Shown: positions 46,735-57,879 of the stretch, one piece after another
How positions within the stretch are numbered: the stretch's first letter is position 1
How the letters are laid out: every line of letters starts with the position of its first letter
NCBI GenBank assembly: GCA_958295665.1
Contig: OY282560.1
Location: forward strand, 191,210,061-191,274,060
Direction of reading: 5' to 3'
Source: Tipula vernalis
Lineage: Eukaryota; Arthropoda; Insecta; Diptera; Tipulidae
Length of the DNA: 64,000 nucleotides
The notes under the pieces: model-generated
Seen by the model: only the letters and a program-made list of their open reading frames with translations
Told to the model about the DNA's origin: nothing
The model's database searches: none
Program-made: the position numbers and the translations under genes

Positions 46735-47617
46735 GCATCCAGCTCGAAGGACAGTCAGTGAAATATTCAAAGTCATGTTCAAACTCTTTGAGAAACGTTT
46801 AAAAACTTGATCCCAAATCATCAGTTCGGTATTCGTAACCAACACTTAACAATTGATCAAGTACACAGAATAACCAGTACAATTTAGAAAGTTCTAGAGG
46901 AGAAAAAAGTCTGCTCAACAGTAATTCTAGACGTTGCACAAGCGTTTAATATAGTTTGGCATGCAAATTGCTAAAATATTGGAATCTTACTTTCAAAGAA
47001 ATCAACGCAAAGTTTCTAAGTACACTTATGACCTTCCTGCATTAGAAAATAACACAGTGGCTACCATTGCAGACGACACAGCGAACTTAGCTGTTGGAAA
47101 AAGGAACGAAGAGGACAAAAAGATGGAGAATAAAACTAAACGAAACTAAATCAGCTTAAATCAGTGCATGCGCACACAGCTAAGTATATCGGCCTGACCC
47201 TAGCTGGATGCTTAAGAAAGTGAAGAACTAAGATTTAAATACAGAAATATGGATTGGATGACGGGAAGTACACTGATCAAAAAACAAAAAGCTTGTATAC
47301 TTTATAAGCAAATATCAAAACCAATTTAGACTTATGGTATTCAGATTTGCGGCTGTACTAAACAGAGCAACGTAAATATCATCCTAAGATTTTAGAATAT
47401 GGTATTAAGGGACATCGTTAATGCACCTTGGTATGTTAGGAACAATGACCTTCATATGGATCTTAAAGTGAACCTGATCTTAAATAAAATCGAGGAAAAA
47501 GCACGGAGACATGAAGAACGGCTCCGCCAACATGTAAAAATTGAGGCAACTCAACTCCTAAGCAACACGAATTTAGTACGCAGACTTAAAAGAACCAAAG
47601 CTTTTGGGCTGGTCTGA
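46735..47617 (+). pseudogene. Jockey-clade LINE RT, C-terminal half, degenerate
   Basis: Pieces across frames: MFKLFEKRLKT and NHQFGIRNQHLTIDQVHRIT (46776-46890), STVILDVAQAFNIVWH (46916-46965), a degenerate catalytic box IADDTANLAV (47067-47095), PIWTYGIQICGCTKQSNV-like thumb (47330-47372) and the final frame 47399-47617 (MVLRDIVNAPWYVRNNDLH ... NTNLVRRLKRTKAFGLV). Compared with the RT at 32816, two internal segments are missing. The FADD catalytic Phe is Ile. Confidence 0.7.
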
Positions 47618-47639
47618 TTGTTAGCTTAACCAGCATTGT

Positions 47640-50287
47640 GCTGATCTAAATTCCACTACAAAAAAGTGGTTTACTTCAATTTACCAGACACTATGGAACG
47701 CCAATGGGCCAATCTAGTTTACTGACTAATACGTGTACTAGAAGTGGATCTTCTTCAGTTGCATAAACGTCTTAATAAAAGCGTTTACTGTGTGTCTCTT
47801 TCTGCTATACCTCTGGCACAGTTTCTGAGTGGCTTCAATGTGATTAGCTTCCGTTATATTAAAGTGCCTAATTAACGGGTTTAATCCTTTCCTTGTCGAG
47901 GATGACAGAAAATAAATAAATCAAAAAATGATTGCTATTCCGTGTGGCATTCTTCAGTAGAGTTATTGCAATATTGTACTATCAAATGTTAGGAACTAGT
48001 TTATTAACTGTTGAGTATGTTTTACTCGTACCCTTATTTCATCTAATGGCGATTCACTGCTTATCATTGCATAATTTACTAGTTAAGTCATATCCTTCAA
48101 TAACTCACGAAGTTGTCTCAGCACATTAATATCGTCCATTTTAAGGATTAACGGTTTAAACTCTTCGAATAGATTTCACTTTTTATCACGACACAGTATC
48201 TCTATTTGCCGACTCGATCTTCAAATATGTAAATGATTAATTGTCACTTGATTTATTTTTCCGTTAAAATTTAGATAATTTATCAAATAGTAAAAGTATG
48301 AGGTAATCACCTTTATTCAGCCGCGTGTAACTCTGCAATATCCGGTACGGTATTTCTGTTTTTTGAGAAATTCTGGAACATCCATCTTCGGCGTGGACTG
48401 GACTTCAACCAGACCTGACGTTTTATATAACAACAGCAAAAACAACAATTACTTGTTGTTTGCTTTTCTTCTATATTTAGACTATGACCTTACTTTCTGC
48501 TAACTTCAATAACAACTATGTATTTAGCTCCTAAATGTTTACAATAATTTCGCTACTATAATTACAATAAACTGATGCAAATTACGAAACAGTTAATTAT
48601 TTCTTGATCTTAGTGTAAATTGTGCTCGGTCTTTATATTTTGCGCTAATTTTTGTGCCTTACTGTATCGAAAAATATCAAGATTTTTTAAATTGGAAAAC
48701 TAGAATGTAAACCAAATAATTGGTATTGGTGTTGTTTCTTGTAACAAGAGACAAAAATGCTAAATGCGTTTCACAAGGGTAATTACACACACAACTTTTA
48801 CAAAAATTTGGGTTGTGTACGTCCAATCCCTTTTTATATAGTTAATTAACCTAAAATCATTAAAAATAACGAAACCTCATAAACTGCGACTGCGCAATTT
48901 AAATGAATTTACAATTTACCTTTCTTGATGTTCGCTCTAAACTTTTTCAAAGTAAAACAAGAAAATGCACAAATAATTAGGTTATCTTATAACAAAATCA
49001 AGTACATATAAAATACTCAAAAACAAACTAACAAAACACATGTCTTTCTGTGTTAACAATTTGTATCTTCTCAAGAAATAATTTTGGAAATATCTACGTA
49101 TGGAATGTACGTATAGTAACAAATCGTTGAGCTTCATATAAAACTTACTGTGCAACAATTCATTTTCCCAGAAACCCATGTACTAACTGAAATATGTATT
49201 GACAAAGTCTCCTATTTTGTGCTTTTGTAAATTATCAGTGAATCGCAGAGCTATTACATACATAGCAAATACAGTTAATACATATTAACATTCTACACAT
49301 AAAATGATTGATTGTAATTGAAATTATGATTTATGGATTTTGCTTTTGATTATTTTTAACTAACTTGAAATATGATATTCTCTTCGAGATTGAATGTTGA
49401 TATTTAAAAATTTTTAATGAAGAAATAAATAAATCGTTCATTTGTCTTCTTTTTGGCATTATTTGTTTATGTATTTTTTTTGCTCGGTTAATTGAGTTAA
49501 TTTAATCATGATCTACTTATTATTAAATTGAAAGTAATTGAACTTGTTTGTTACGTTGTTAATTTTAATTAAATTTCATTTTTGTTTTTGTTTTGTTTAT
49601 TTATGTATTTTTTGATGAAAACAAATTGTTTTTTTATGTAATTGATACGTTTAAAATTTATTGGAACGGTCTATTAGTGTAAGTATGTATACAACAGTAG
49701 TTTACAGATTACAAATATAAGATAAGCAGTAGAAAGTATAAGTTGGTGCTGCTGCTGTTGTTGCTGCCTCCGGTTTTGCGCAAAATATAATAAATCATCA
49801 GGAAATGGTTCTTACAAAGATCATTTTTTTTCGTTGTTGAAAATTATTGATACTCTCTTAATATTAGCATGTTTAAAGTTTGAGAATAGATTGCTTTACC
49901 GGATAAGACTGTTTACCGAAATACTTATTTGCACCAGCTCTTCTTAGCGAAACATCCGATGGAATCAGCTACTGGATAGTTCGATTGGTATTTTGCCCCA
50001 ATACCCAATTCTGATAATTGATTTGCATGTTGTAGCGTTCAGGTGTTTGTGATTGTAAAAAACCACCGTCTGTATGTTTTCTTTCACAAACTAAATGGTA
50101 TGCGGGTCATGAAACTTCGCGGCTGAACCTTTCCATCCGTCTTCATTCAACATATTTAAAGGTCCACCATTTTCCTTTTGTTTGAGTCATATTGCTCGAA
50201 AGCGAGCTAAGCCGGCTTATCGTGCTGGTAGATTAGCGCCCAATATCACCCACAGTGAGATTAACCCATTGGAGACAGCACGTTACA
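47640..50287. other. AT-rich stretch; right part likely 5' LTR of the next Gypsy element
   Basis: No convincing coding frame. The primer site at 50291 implies that an LTR ends at ~50287 (...CGTTACA), but without a second LTR copy in the window I cannot place its start. Confidence 0.4.
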
Positions 50288-50290
50288 TTG

Positions 50291-50308
50291 TGGCGCCCAA
50301 CGTGGGGC
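50291..50308 (+). promoter_or_regulatory. Gypsy primer binding site (tRNA-Lys)
   Basis: TGGCGCCCAACGTGGGGC is the known complement of the tRNA-Lys(1,2) 3' end with CCA. It lies 3 bp after a likely LTR end (TTACA at 50287). Confidence 0.75.
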
Positions 50309-51018
50309 AATTGAAATTAGGCGTCAAGAAATAAGATACAAATATATGGTATTTTTGTTTTGTTTTAGTTGTTGTTCGATTCGTAACAGAATAAAAATAT
50401 GAATGGAATATGTGTATGTGCATAAGGCGCATATGAGAATAATGTTTTGCACATGCGACAATTCTAAACCATTGAACTTAAAATGTTGTGCGTGTACGGA
50501 AAAAGAAGAGTTTTAGGTTTTTCTTCTGTTTTTTATTTCACTCGTCCCTCCTTGAAACAATATGGTTGAAAATTGTTGTATTTAAATATATAAAAATGTA
50601 AATAATTGTAATGCACATGGTTGCTAAAAAAAAATTTATAATATTTAAAATAAGTAAATGCGAAGTATATATTACTCGACATTTGGTTCTTTTTCACTTC
50701 TTTAATATTCATAAATGAATAAACAGTTGTTCCGTTAGATTTTTGTTCTTAAAACGATCACATTATTAGTAGGTCGTTGCGTTCGGTAAAAAAAAAACAA
50801 CAGAAAAGATTGATGCAAAAAGTTCAACTGCAAAAAAAAATCACGCGGTTTTCAGGCGGCATTTTTTTTTTTTTTTTTTTTTCATTTTTGCAATTAGCAT
50901 ACATTATTTAGATTAGGTATTTATTATGTGTTTGATTTATAAAAGGTGTGAAGATTTGTTGGTTTAATAACATAATTTATTTTTGAAAAAACGGTTTTAG
51001 CCAAAACATTACGATTTC

Positions 51019-51309
51019 ATGATGCGCGAAGAAATCTTGGCAGGAATCCAGGAACCAAACAAGATTATTGCCATCTTTCTGAATCGATCAATACGGCGGT
51101 TTACCAACCACGGGAAGTTGAAAAGTATCACTTGCTGGAACTGTCATGAGCCAGGTCATCGTCACTTTGACTGTTCGAAGCCGCGCAATCGCATTTATTG
51201 TTGGTGTTGTGGCATGGAAGGAGTGACAGCAAACCAGTGTTCCAGAGGACATAAAGGCGGAAATCTTTTCGAGTCAGCAATTCCAGGAAACGAGAAGACG
51301 GGCAAGTAA
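51019..51309 (+). pseudogene. Gypsy gag fragment with zinc knuckles
   Basis: The frame has MREEILAGIQEPNKIIAIFL, then CWNCHEPGHRHFDC (CCHC) and a second, imperfect finger CWCCGMEGVTANQC. This is the nucleocapsid end of Gag, which binds element RNA. The N-terminal capsid is not recognisable. Confidence 0.7.
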
Positions 51310-51638
51310 AGGGTCGCCTTGTCCCAAACGAGAAAATAAAGATCCCGATTTATCAATATAAAGAAATCCAAACAGATGAACCAGTGGAACGGTTTTTAAT
51401 GAATCATTGGAGTGTGGAAGAGGAAGATTCGTGCGACGAAACAAGTTTTTTCTTCAAGTCAAATAGCTCAAAAGAAGTGAGTGCAAATCATTTGGGAAGG
51501 CAAATACAATCTAAAAGGCACAAATAAATAGAAAACGTCGACGAAGACAAGATCGTGACAGTAGCAGTGAGACATGTGATAACAGATTTTTTGAAGATGG
51601 AGGCGTTGGGAATAATAAGCTAATCATCGAAAGCGTGA

Positions 51639-51965
51639 TTGACGCCCGCCGTAGGCAATAATAGACCACACATAGAGGCTGAGGTGCTAGGTTACGCGGT
51701 GACTGGCTTACTTGATTTAGAAACAAGCTGTACTATACGGGGCGGAACAGATGTTTGTGCTTTATTGAAGAGGTTAGGGCTGGAATTAGTGCCGATCAAA
51801 TCTAAAATCAAAATAGCGGATGGAACAGTTCAAGAGGTCAGTCATGAGGTGAACATACCGTTCGTTGTGGAGGGAAAATGCAGAATAGTTAAATCGTTGT
51901 TTATCCCATTAATCCCAAAAGATCTGTTATGCCTCATTGATTTCTGGAAAGCTTTTGGGATCTAG
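51639..51965 (+). pseudogene. Gypsy protease, active site lost
   Basis: The frame aligns with retropepsins: IEAEVLGYAVTGLLDLETSC, IKIADGTVQEV, NIPFVVEGKCRIV and LLCLIDFWKAFGI. The catalytic D-[ST]-G triplet reads D-L-E, so the enzyme would be inactive. Stop at 51963-51965. Confidence 0.6.
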
Positions 51966-52089
51966 CCGACAGTTGATAAGGCCAACGATGAACTTGATAT
52001 TGGATGCATCGATATTGTAAAAGTAAATAATACAGATAGTCAGTATAACATGGATATTAATCAAAAAGGAGCATTAGAAGAAATAAAAA

Positions 52090-52805
52090 CTTCAGTTCTC
52101 GTAACTCATCCTGACCGGCTTGGTCATAAAACAATGATTGAGCACAATATTGATACGGGAAATGCAAAGGCAAGTTGTGGAAGAAGCCGGCCCCACTGAA
52201 TGGGCACATTTTGTAGTTTGCGTTCCGAAACCCTCGGGGAAAATCCGATTCTGTCTGGATGCGCGGAGACTAAATGAGGCCACGGTGAAGGATACATACC
52301 CATTGCCATATATTAACAGGATTTTGGGTCAGCTAAGTGGTACAAAATATTATCCAGTCCCGATCTCAGCGATGCATTTTGGTAAATCGAGTTAAATGCA
52401 ACAAGGCAACCTAAAACAGCATTTATTGTACTTGGAAGAGGACTCTTTCAGTACAAGCTATGCCGTGTGCATCATCGTGATATCGCAGACGTTTGAGGAA
52501 CATATGACACTATTGATGGAGGTGGCCGAACGTCTGCGAAGCACGGGTTAAGAGTCGACCCCGAGAATATTACCGGGATTCTAAACTTTCCAACAACACA
52601 AACCGGTTAAGAAGTTCGAAGATTAATAGGGATGGCTGGCTGGTATCGGCGGTTTATCCCCGAGTTTTAACAGTAACCGCATCAATCACCAACCTTTTAA
52701 AGAAATCAGCAAACAAGAAGTTTCAGTGGAACGACGCAGCTAATGACGCTTTCATCCAATTACAAGGTTTGCTGGTATCTGCCCCGATCCTTGTAAACCC
52801 AGGAT
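52090..52805 (+). pseudogene. Gypsy reverse transcriptase, degenerate
   Basis: WAHFVVCVPKPSGKIRFCLD, LNEATVKDTYPLPYINRIL and, after a frameshift, DLSDAFW (52170-52395) form the RT N-terminal half. Further on are VRRLIGMAGWYRRFIPEF (52614-52668) and SITNLLKKSANKKFQWND to LVSAPILVNPGYS (52684-52803), the typical post-RT connection. The catalytic YxDD box is missing in between (about 52450-52550). Frameshifts and stops are many. Confidence 0.7.
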
Positions 52806-52829
52806 ATTCCCTCCAGAGAGGACTGGCTG

Positions 52830-53530
52830 AGTGAAGAGATGTTGAACCATGAAGTTTTGAACTTCTTCACGGGTGGTTCCAGAATGGATGGTAAGGTTGG
52901 TTTGTGGTGTTTTCTGTGAGAAAATAAATGTGAACCTCCATTCCGTCTCCCAGACTATTAAGGCCGTGGAGTGGTATAATGTAGTTTCTGTAAGGGATAT
53001 TCTCATTTTTACGGAGAGTCAGACTACCAATAAAGCGCTACGAGCTTATTCCCTTACGTCGAAGGTAGCCCAGGACTGTTCCTCATCACTTACCGAGATA
53101 ATAGATCGGTTCAACATTCACTTAACATGGGTGGACGAACGAAAAGGCAGGTAACTTGCTCGGCAGGGTACAAATTGCCTCACTTTACCAAGTGCTTCAG
53201 GAACAAGCTAGGGGAGCAGCGAACTATAAATGGTCGAATGGTACATCGTGTGAAATAACTAGGCAGATTTGGCTAAGACTGGATCAAGCAAAAACTTGAC
53301 AGCTTTAACACTTCAATGTCGCCTTATTAGTATATTCATGGGGGTTATTACAGGACACTGTCTCACAGGTAAGCATGCGCCGAGACTAGGAGTCTCCTCT
53401 AATGATTACTTAAGAAGCTGCGAAGATGAATAGGAGGAAGAAACTGGAATCCATATACTGTGCACCATGCTTCTTAACTCAGTGACCTGCCCCAGGCAGA
53501 TATTTTTATAGTTCCTTAAAAAATTTTCAA
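52830..53530 (+). pseudogene. R1/LOA-like LINE RNase H and C-terminal region
   Basis: NFFTGGSRMDGKVGL (52858-52903, first RNase H Asp region degraded) and, in a second frame, GVFCEKINVNLHSVSQT, RDILIFTESQTTNKALRAYS and FNIHLTWVDERKG (52906-53150) are RNase H motifs of LINEs. The C-terminal segment (GHCLTGKHAPRLG-like, then CEDE/EET near 53355-53470) follows. It begins right after the Gypsy connection domain and resembles the minus-strand element at 23425-25700. Confidence 0.6.
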
Positions 53531-53734
53531 AAATGAACGCGAAAGAGCTGCATACAAAATCATTAACAGACGTTTACAAAATGTAGTATAAGAAAAGATT
53601 GATAATGGAAGATTGGGTACATTGAGTTTAACCTCTTAGTGGTGTCACGTACTGTTTAATTATCTATTCAGAGTTATTTTAAGCTAAACCTCATGGCATT
53701 TATTCGCGGTCTTAATACGCTAACGCATTCTAAA

Positions 53735-54270
53735 TGCCTGTTGGAACAACAATAACAGGTTCCGAAACCTATCTTCAGAGGTATTAAAAACCGTAATTGA
53801 ATTAAGGTAAGGAAATAAATGAGGTGAGATGTTGGCACAACAATTGCAGCTCCCGAAACCTCTCCATGATTTAACTGAGGTGATTTTCAAAAAATACAAT
53901 TTTTAATATATTGTATGGAAATAAGCAGTAAATGTATATTCGCGTTGGCGCAACAATTGCAGCCCCCGTAACCGGTCCTTAGGTTTATTAATAATCGCAA
54001 TTGGAGGATGATTGCAGATTCTGGATATTTTTGGCTCAGGATTTGCTTGTATATAGTAAGGTGATTTTCAAAAAAATTGAATTTTGTGTAAATGTATGGA
54101 AATAATCATGCAATCTAAATGCGCGTTGGAACATAAATTACAGATCCCGAAACACATCTTTAGAGCTATCAAGATCTGCAATCTGGAGCACAATTGTACA
54201 TTTTGGATTTTTGACTAAGATATTGGCTGGGATTTTGCTAAAGTAATTTTCAAAATATTTTATTTTTCCA
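53735..54270. repeat. Degenerate tandem repeats with GTTGG anchor
   Basis: The motif gttggaacaacaattacag..cccgaaac occurs at 53739, 53830, 53943 and 54124 (spacing 91, 113 and 181 bp). The segment gtgattttcaaaaaat is shared between the units. Confidence 0.6.
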
Positions 54271-54418
54271 GTTTTCCCCGCAAAAGTTGATCTGAATTTT
54301 TTTCCAGCTATAGCTACTGGCACTTAACATCGAAGCACTCTTTCTATAAAAATAACACTCTTGTGATTGCATTATCTATAATTTTTAATTCAATAATACA
54401 GGGAGCACGGAGCGGACG

Positions 54419-55335
54419 ACCTCAACTATCCCAACCATCTCAACCATGTAAACCATCTTAAGTCTCTTCACCATTTCAACAGTTTTGACCGTTCCAATCA
54501 TCTTATCCATCTAAACCACCTAAACTAAACCATTTAAACTATCTCAACTATCTTAACCATCCCAACCATATAATTCATTTCAACCATCTATTTATCTCCA
54601 CCACCTCAACCAACTCTACAAGCTCAACCATCTAATTCATCTCAAGCATCTTAACGCTCTCAACCATTTAAGCCATCCCAACCGTTTTAACTTTCTTAAC
54701 CGTCAAAACCCTCTCAAACGTCTTAACAATCTCAACCATCCCTTTTTTTTTAAATCTCAACCATCCCAATCATCTCACCATCTAAACCATCTCAACCAGC
54801 CCAACAATCTCAACCATCTCAGCCCTATCAACCATCTCAACTAACTCGGCCGTCTCAACCATTTCAACCATCTAGGCCATCTAAACCATCTGTACTATAT
54901 CAACCATCTCAATCATCTCAATTATCTCAGCTAAATCTACCATCCCAAGCACCTCAACCATCTCAATTATCTTAACCACTTCTTCAGCCATCTCAACCAT
55001 CCTAACCGCTACAACCATCTCAACAATCTCAGCTATTTTAACCATCTCACCATTTCAACTACCTCAACCCATTTGACCATCTCAACCATCTCGGCCAACT
55101 TAACCTCAAGCATCTCAACCATCTCAGTCATCTCAAACAATTAAACCATCTCAACTATCTCAACCGTCTGAACTATCTCGATCATTTCAACCATCTCAGC
55201 CATCTCAAATATCCCGACCATCTCAACTATCTCTATCACCTAAACCAACTGAACCATCTAAACAATCTCCAACATCTCAACTATCTCAGCCATCTCAATT
55301 ATCTCAACAGCTTCAACCACCTCAGCCATCATCAG
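54419..55335 (+). repeat. 10-bp satellite (CTCAACCATC)n
   Basis: About 0.9 kb of imperfect tandem copies of ctcaaccatc / accatctcaa with many single-base variants. It ends directly at the truncated Gypsy RT on the minus strand (55337). Confidence 0.9.
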
Positions 55336-55336
55336 A

Positions 55337-55605
55337 AGCTTAACTTTAATCCGGCGGCCTGTATCCGATCCAAAACTTCCGCCAAGTTCCTTAGATGCTC
55401 GTCAAAATCCAAATATATTAGGCACGTCTTCCAATGTAATCCCCTTAACACATTAAGGCATTACATAATCCGAACGGCATAACATTAAATTGCCAATGCC
55501 CGTTACCCACACTGAACGCCATTTTCTTGAGATCTTCCTCATGGAGATCCACCTGCCAATAGCCGCTTTGTAGATCTAATGTAGAAAATATTCGAGCACC
55601 CGATA
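55337..55605 (-). pseudogene. Gypsy copy 1 RT fragment
   Basis: ARIFSTLDLQSGYWQVDL (catalytic A region with Asp) and KMAFSVGNGHWQFNVMPFGL, then DEHLRNLAEVLDRIQAAGLK near the truncation. The YxDD box between them is deleted or scrambled (a YIW run near 55430). Confidence 0.75.
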
Positions 55606-56300
55606 ACGTGCGTGTCTATTTTGTCACAGCATTGAGTCCCTTTCTTAATGGTTTTCGTCTTATCCGACAGATTTGGAGTCCTAATTGGTACTCTATAGTC
55701 GTTATCTGGTTTAACTAGGGCTTTTTCGATTATAATTTCCTTGGCTCCATTCTCCTCTTCGTTATCTTCCACAACCCACAACCTGGGTAACCCAGAACCT
55801 CCCTCCAATTTTCCCCACATGATCGTCTCCGAGTTCGGTGGCAGCTTCTCTCGATGATCAATAATAATTCGCCTGATAGTTACTCCTGCACTGCTAGATT
55901 GAAGTGGCCACTCGATGTTATCGTAAATTAAAACTCCTTGTCCAACATCCACCACGAAGCTATTTGCTTTCATGAAGTCCATCCCCAAAATGAATTCATC
56001 CACAATATCTGCAATCAGCGCTTCGTGTTAGAAAAGAGTTCTCCCGATATTTATTTTCACAATATTCTTGCCTTTTATTATTGAGCTACCTCCAGTTGAT
56101 GTTTGTAACTTCAATCCATTAGCTGGTTGTATACCTCTATCGATCAGATCTTTACAAACAATCGTGCGATTTGCTCCCGTATCTAGGGTGATGATGCAGT
56201 CCGTGCCATCAATGTCGCCTTTGATTGTTAAGCTGTCACCGCCTCTTGCTACTTTCGAAACGCGGATGGATGTTATGGGGCAATCAGTTTTGGGAGTCAG
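55605..56300 (-). pseudogene. Gypsy copy 1 protease and pre-RT linker
   Basis: DGTDCIITLDTGANRTIVCK (about 56205-56150) carries an intact DTG active site. DEFILGMDFMKANSFVVDVG (56003-55940) is the retropepsin C-terminal motif. The linker leads to RT. A stop near 56030 splits the protease. It would cut the Gag-Pol polyprotein. Confidence 0.75.
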
Positions 56301-56429
56301 CTTTTGCCCCTTTAAGCAGACTCTTTGTAGTTTAACTGCTCCGCCGTCGTTTGGCCTTCCTGCCTGGCCACTGCCTGCTCCCCGCTTGGTCGCCGCTGCA
56401 TATTAGATGGTGATCTTCCCCTTTTCTTC

Positions 56430-57000
56430 TTAATTCTCAGCAGTCCCGAGAGATGTGATCGATTTTATCACATGCCCAACATTTGATTTTGCCGCTTCCG
56501 TCAAACGGTTTTGATTGGCTGCCGTTTCAAATTTAAATTTGAAAATGCCGAAAGATGTTGTTCCGTCGAATGTTGGTGGCTTTAACTTAATTGATTGGAC
56601 GGTCTGAACCACTTGCGTCGTTGTTCCACTTGCTTTGACATAATTTAGTTCTTTCCCGAGACGTTGAACCTCCGCTTGTAATTTTTGATCAACCTGTTGA
56701 ACCTCCATTTTAAATTCCGTTTTAACGTGTTGAATTTCAGTTTCCAATTCTTTCTGCAATTTTTCTATACTTTTTCACGTAGCGAAGTGGATATCTCGAT
56801 AAATCTCTCGTTAATTCTTTTTTGCCCATCTGCAATTTCCTGGATTGGTTGTTCAAGTTTCTCTATTTGTTGTTTCATTTCGTGTTTAATTTTTTGGTTA
56901 GACTACACTGCTTGTTGCGCCATTTCATTTTTAATTTCTCCTTGCTATCGTTCGTTTTGTTGTTTGTACACAAACCAAACTTCTAGAAAGTTCATGACTC
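56430..57000 (-). pseudogene. Gypsy copy 1 Gag remnant
   Basis: A Gln/Glu/Lys-rich coiled coil (KELETEIQHVKTEFKMEVQQ and neighbours), the capsid start KLKPPTFDGTTSFGIFKFKF, then a jump to the zinc knuckle CWACDKIDHISRDC at 56467-56426. Most of the capsid domain is deleted between 56500 and 56470. Stops at about 56775 and 56905. Confidence 0.65.
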
Positions 57001-57125
57001 TTCCAGTTAGAATAGCGTAGAAACATTACGTAACAATTTTTATCATGGAAAATTCCATTTTAGTACAGTTTAACATTGAGCTATTAGTTTTACTTATTCT
57101 ATCACTCGCTAGGTGTCACCGTCAC
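56962..57125 (-). repeat. Gypsy LTR remnant shared by copies 1 and 2
   Basis: Minus strand: starts TGTGACGGTGACACC at 57125 and matches the U3 of the LTRs at 58668 and 58698 for about 165 bp, down to ...gtttggtttgtgta. It then passes directly into gag of copy 1, so U3 end, R, U5 and leader are deleted. Confidence 0.7.
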
Positions 57126-57168
57126 ACTACCCCTCACCTAAGCCTATTCGTGCCGAACAGGACCCAAA

Positions 57169-57429
57169 TCACTTCCTCTGTACATGGCTAAACCTGTCTA
57201 AAAGCACCACCTTCGATTTACCTATTTGCCCTTCCCTAGTCCTGTAGGGTGCCGTCCATACAGGTTGCAGTTTCGTCGATAAATCCTCCTTCTTTTGTAG
57301 CGAGTTGTGAAGCCACACCAATTGCCTTTCGTCTAATCCTTGGCTATTTCCCCGTATGGCATATCGAGTTTTCATCCTGTCGCCCGACACTTGCACTCCA
57401 CTTCGCACAACTCGGCCATTCTTATCCAA
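57169..57429 (-). pseudogene. Gypsy copy 2 integrase C-terminus
   Basis: The frame reads TRYAIRGNSQGLDERQLVWL, KLQPVWTAPYRTRE and KSKVVLLDRFSHVQRK. This is the chromodomain-like/GPY-F type tail of Gypsy integrases (VWL....K.....KLQP.W.GPY). The catalytic core is missing. Stop at 57169-57171, 43 bp before the LTR. Confidence 0.75.
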
Positions 57430-57474
57430 TATCTGCTTAACCTGGTGTTCACTAGTTTCCCTAAAAAAATTGTT

Positions 57475-57879
57475 TCAGCAATGGCTGATTGTTACTCGCC
57501 TTACTGTGCCATCCATACCGTTAAATTTAGGATTCAGCTCGATGTTATCGCTGTTCAATATTCCTCGTCCAAAATCCAACACAAAGCCATTCATCCTCAT
57601 GAAGTCCGTTCCCAAAATGACCTCGCCCACAATGTCTGCGACCAGAACTTCGTATGGGAACATATTTTTGCCGATCCTTATGCTCACGATCTTTTTATCT
57701 TTAATCATTGCACTCTCCCCATTTGCCATTCTTAATTTTAACCCATCAACCAGCTGCACTGCTCCTGCGATCAAATCTTTCCGAACAATTGTGTGGGTCG
57801 CTCCGGTATCCAGCGTAATAATACATCCTCCCATCAACACCGCCCCTAACTGTGACGCTGCTTTCGCCTCGAGCTTCAC
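57475..57879 (-). pseudogene. Gypsy copy 2 protease
   Basis: IITLDTGATHTIVRKDLIAG has an intact DTG active site. LKLRMANGESAMIKD (flap region) and GEVILGTDFMRMNGFVLDFG complete the retropepsin fold. It is out of frame with the zinc-knuckle gag upstream (frames overlap at 57746-57879). Stop at 57475-57477. Confidence 0.8.

Larger units (their letters stand above)
50291..52805 (+). mobile_element. Ty3/Gypsy element (tRNA-Lys primed), degenerate
   Basis: Primer site, ~700 bp AT-rich leader, gag with zinc knuckles, protease and RT follow in correct order. The tRNA-Lys primer and the RT sequence recall the Osvaldo/Ulysses group of Gypsy elements, but this is an inference. RNase H and integrase are absent: the sequence joins LINE-type RNase H at ~52805. 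Confidence 0.65.
55337..57000 (-). mobile_element. Ty3/Gypsy copy 1, gag-protease-RT remnant
   Basis: Minus-strand order: gag coiled coil (57000-56560), zinc knuckle (~56465-56430), protease (~56240-55930), RT start (55600-55340). The element is cut off inside RT by the 10-bp satellite. It abuts the LTR piece 56962-57125 at its 5' side with the leader missing. Confidence 0.75.

Noticed and set aside
47932..49179. Small frames of 61-65 aa on both strands
   Set aside because: Chance open frames in AT-rich DNA; no motif.
54419..55335. Possible CRISPR-like array
   Set aside because: Units are contiguous 10-bp repeats with no spacers, so it is a simple satellite.
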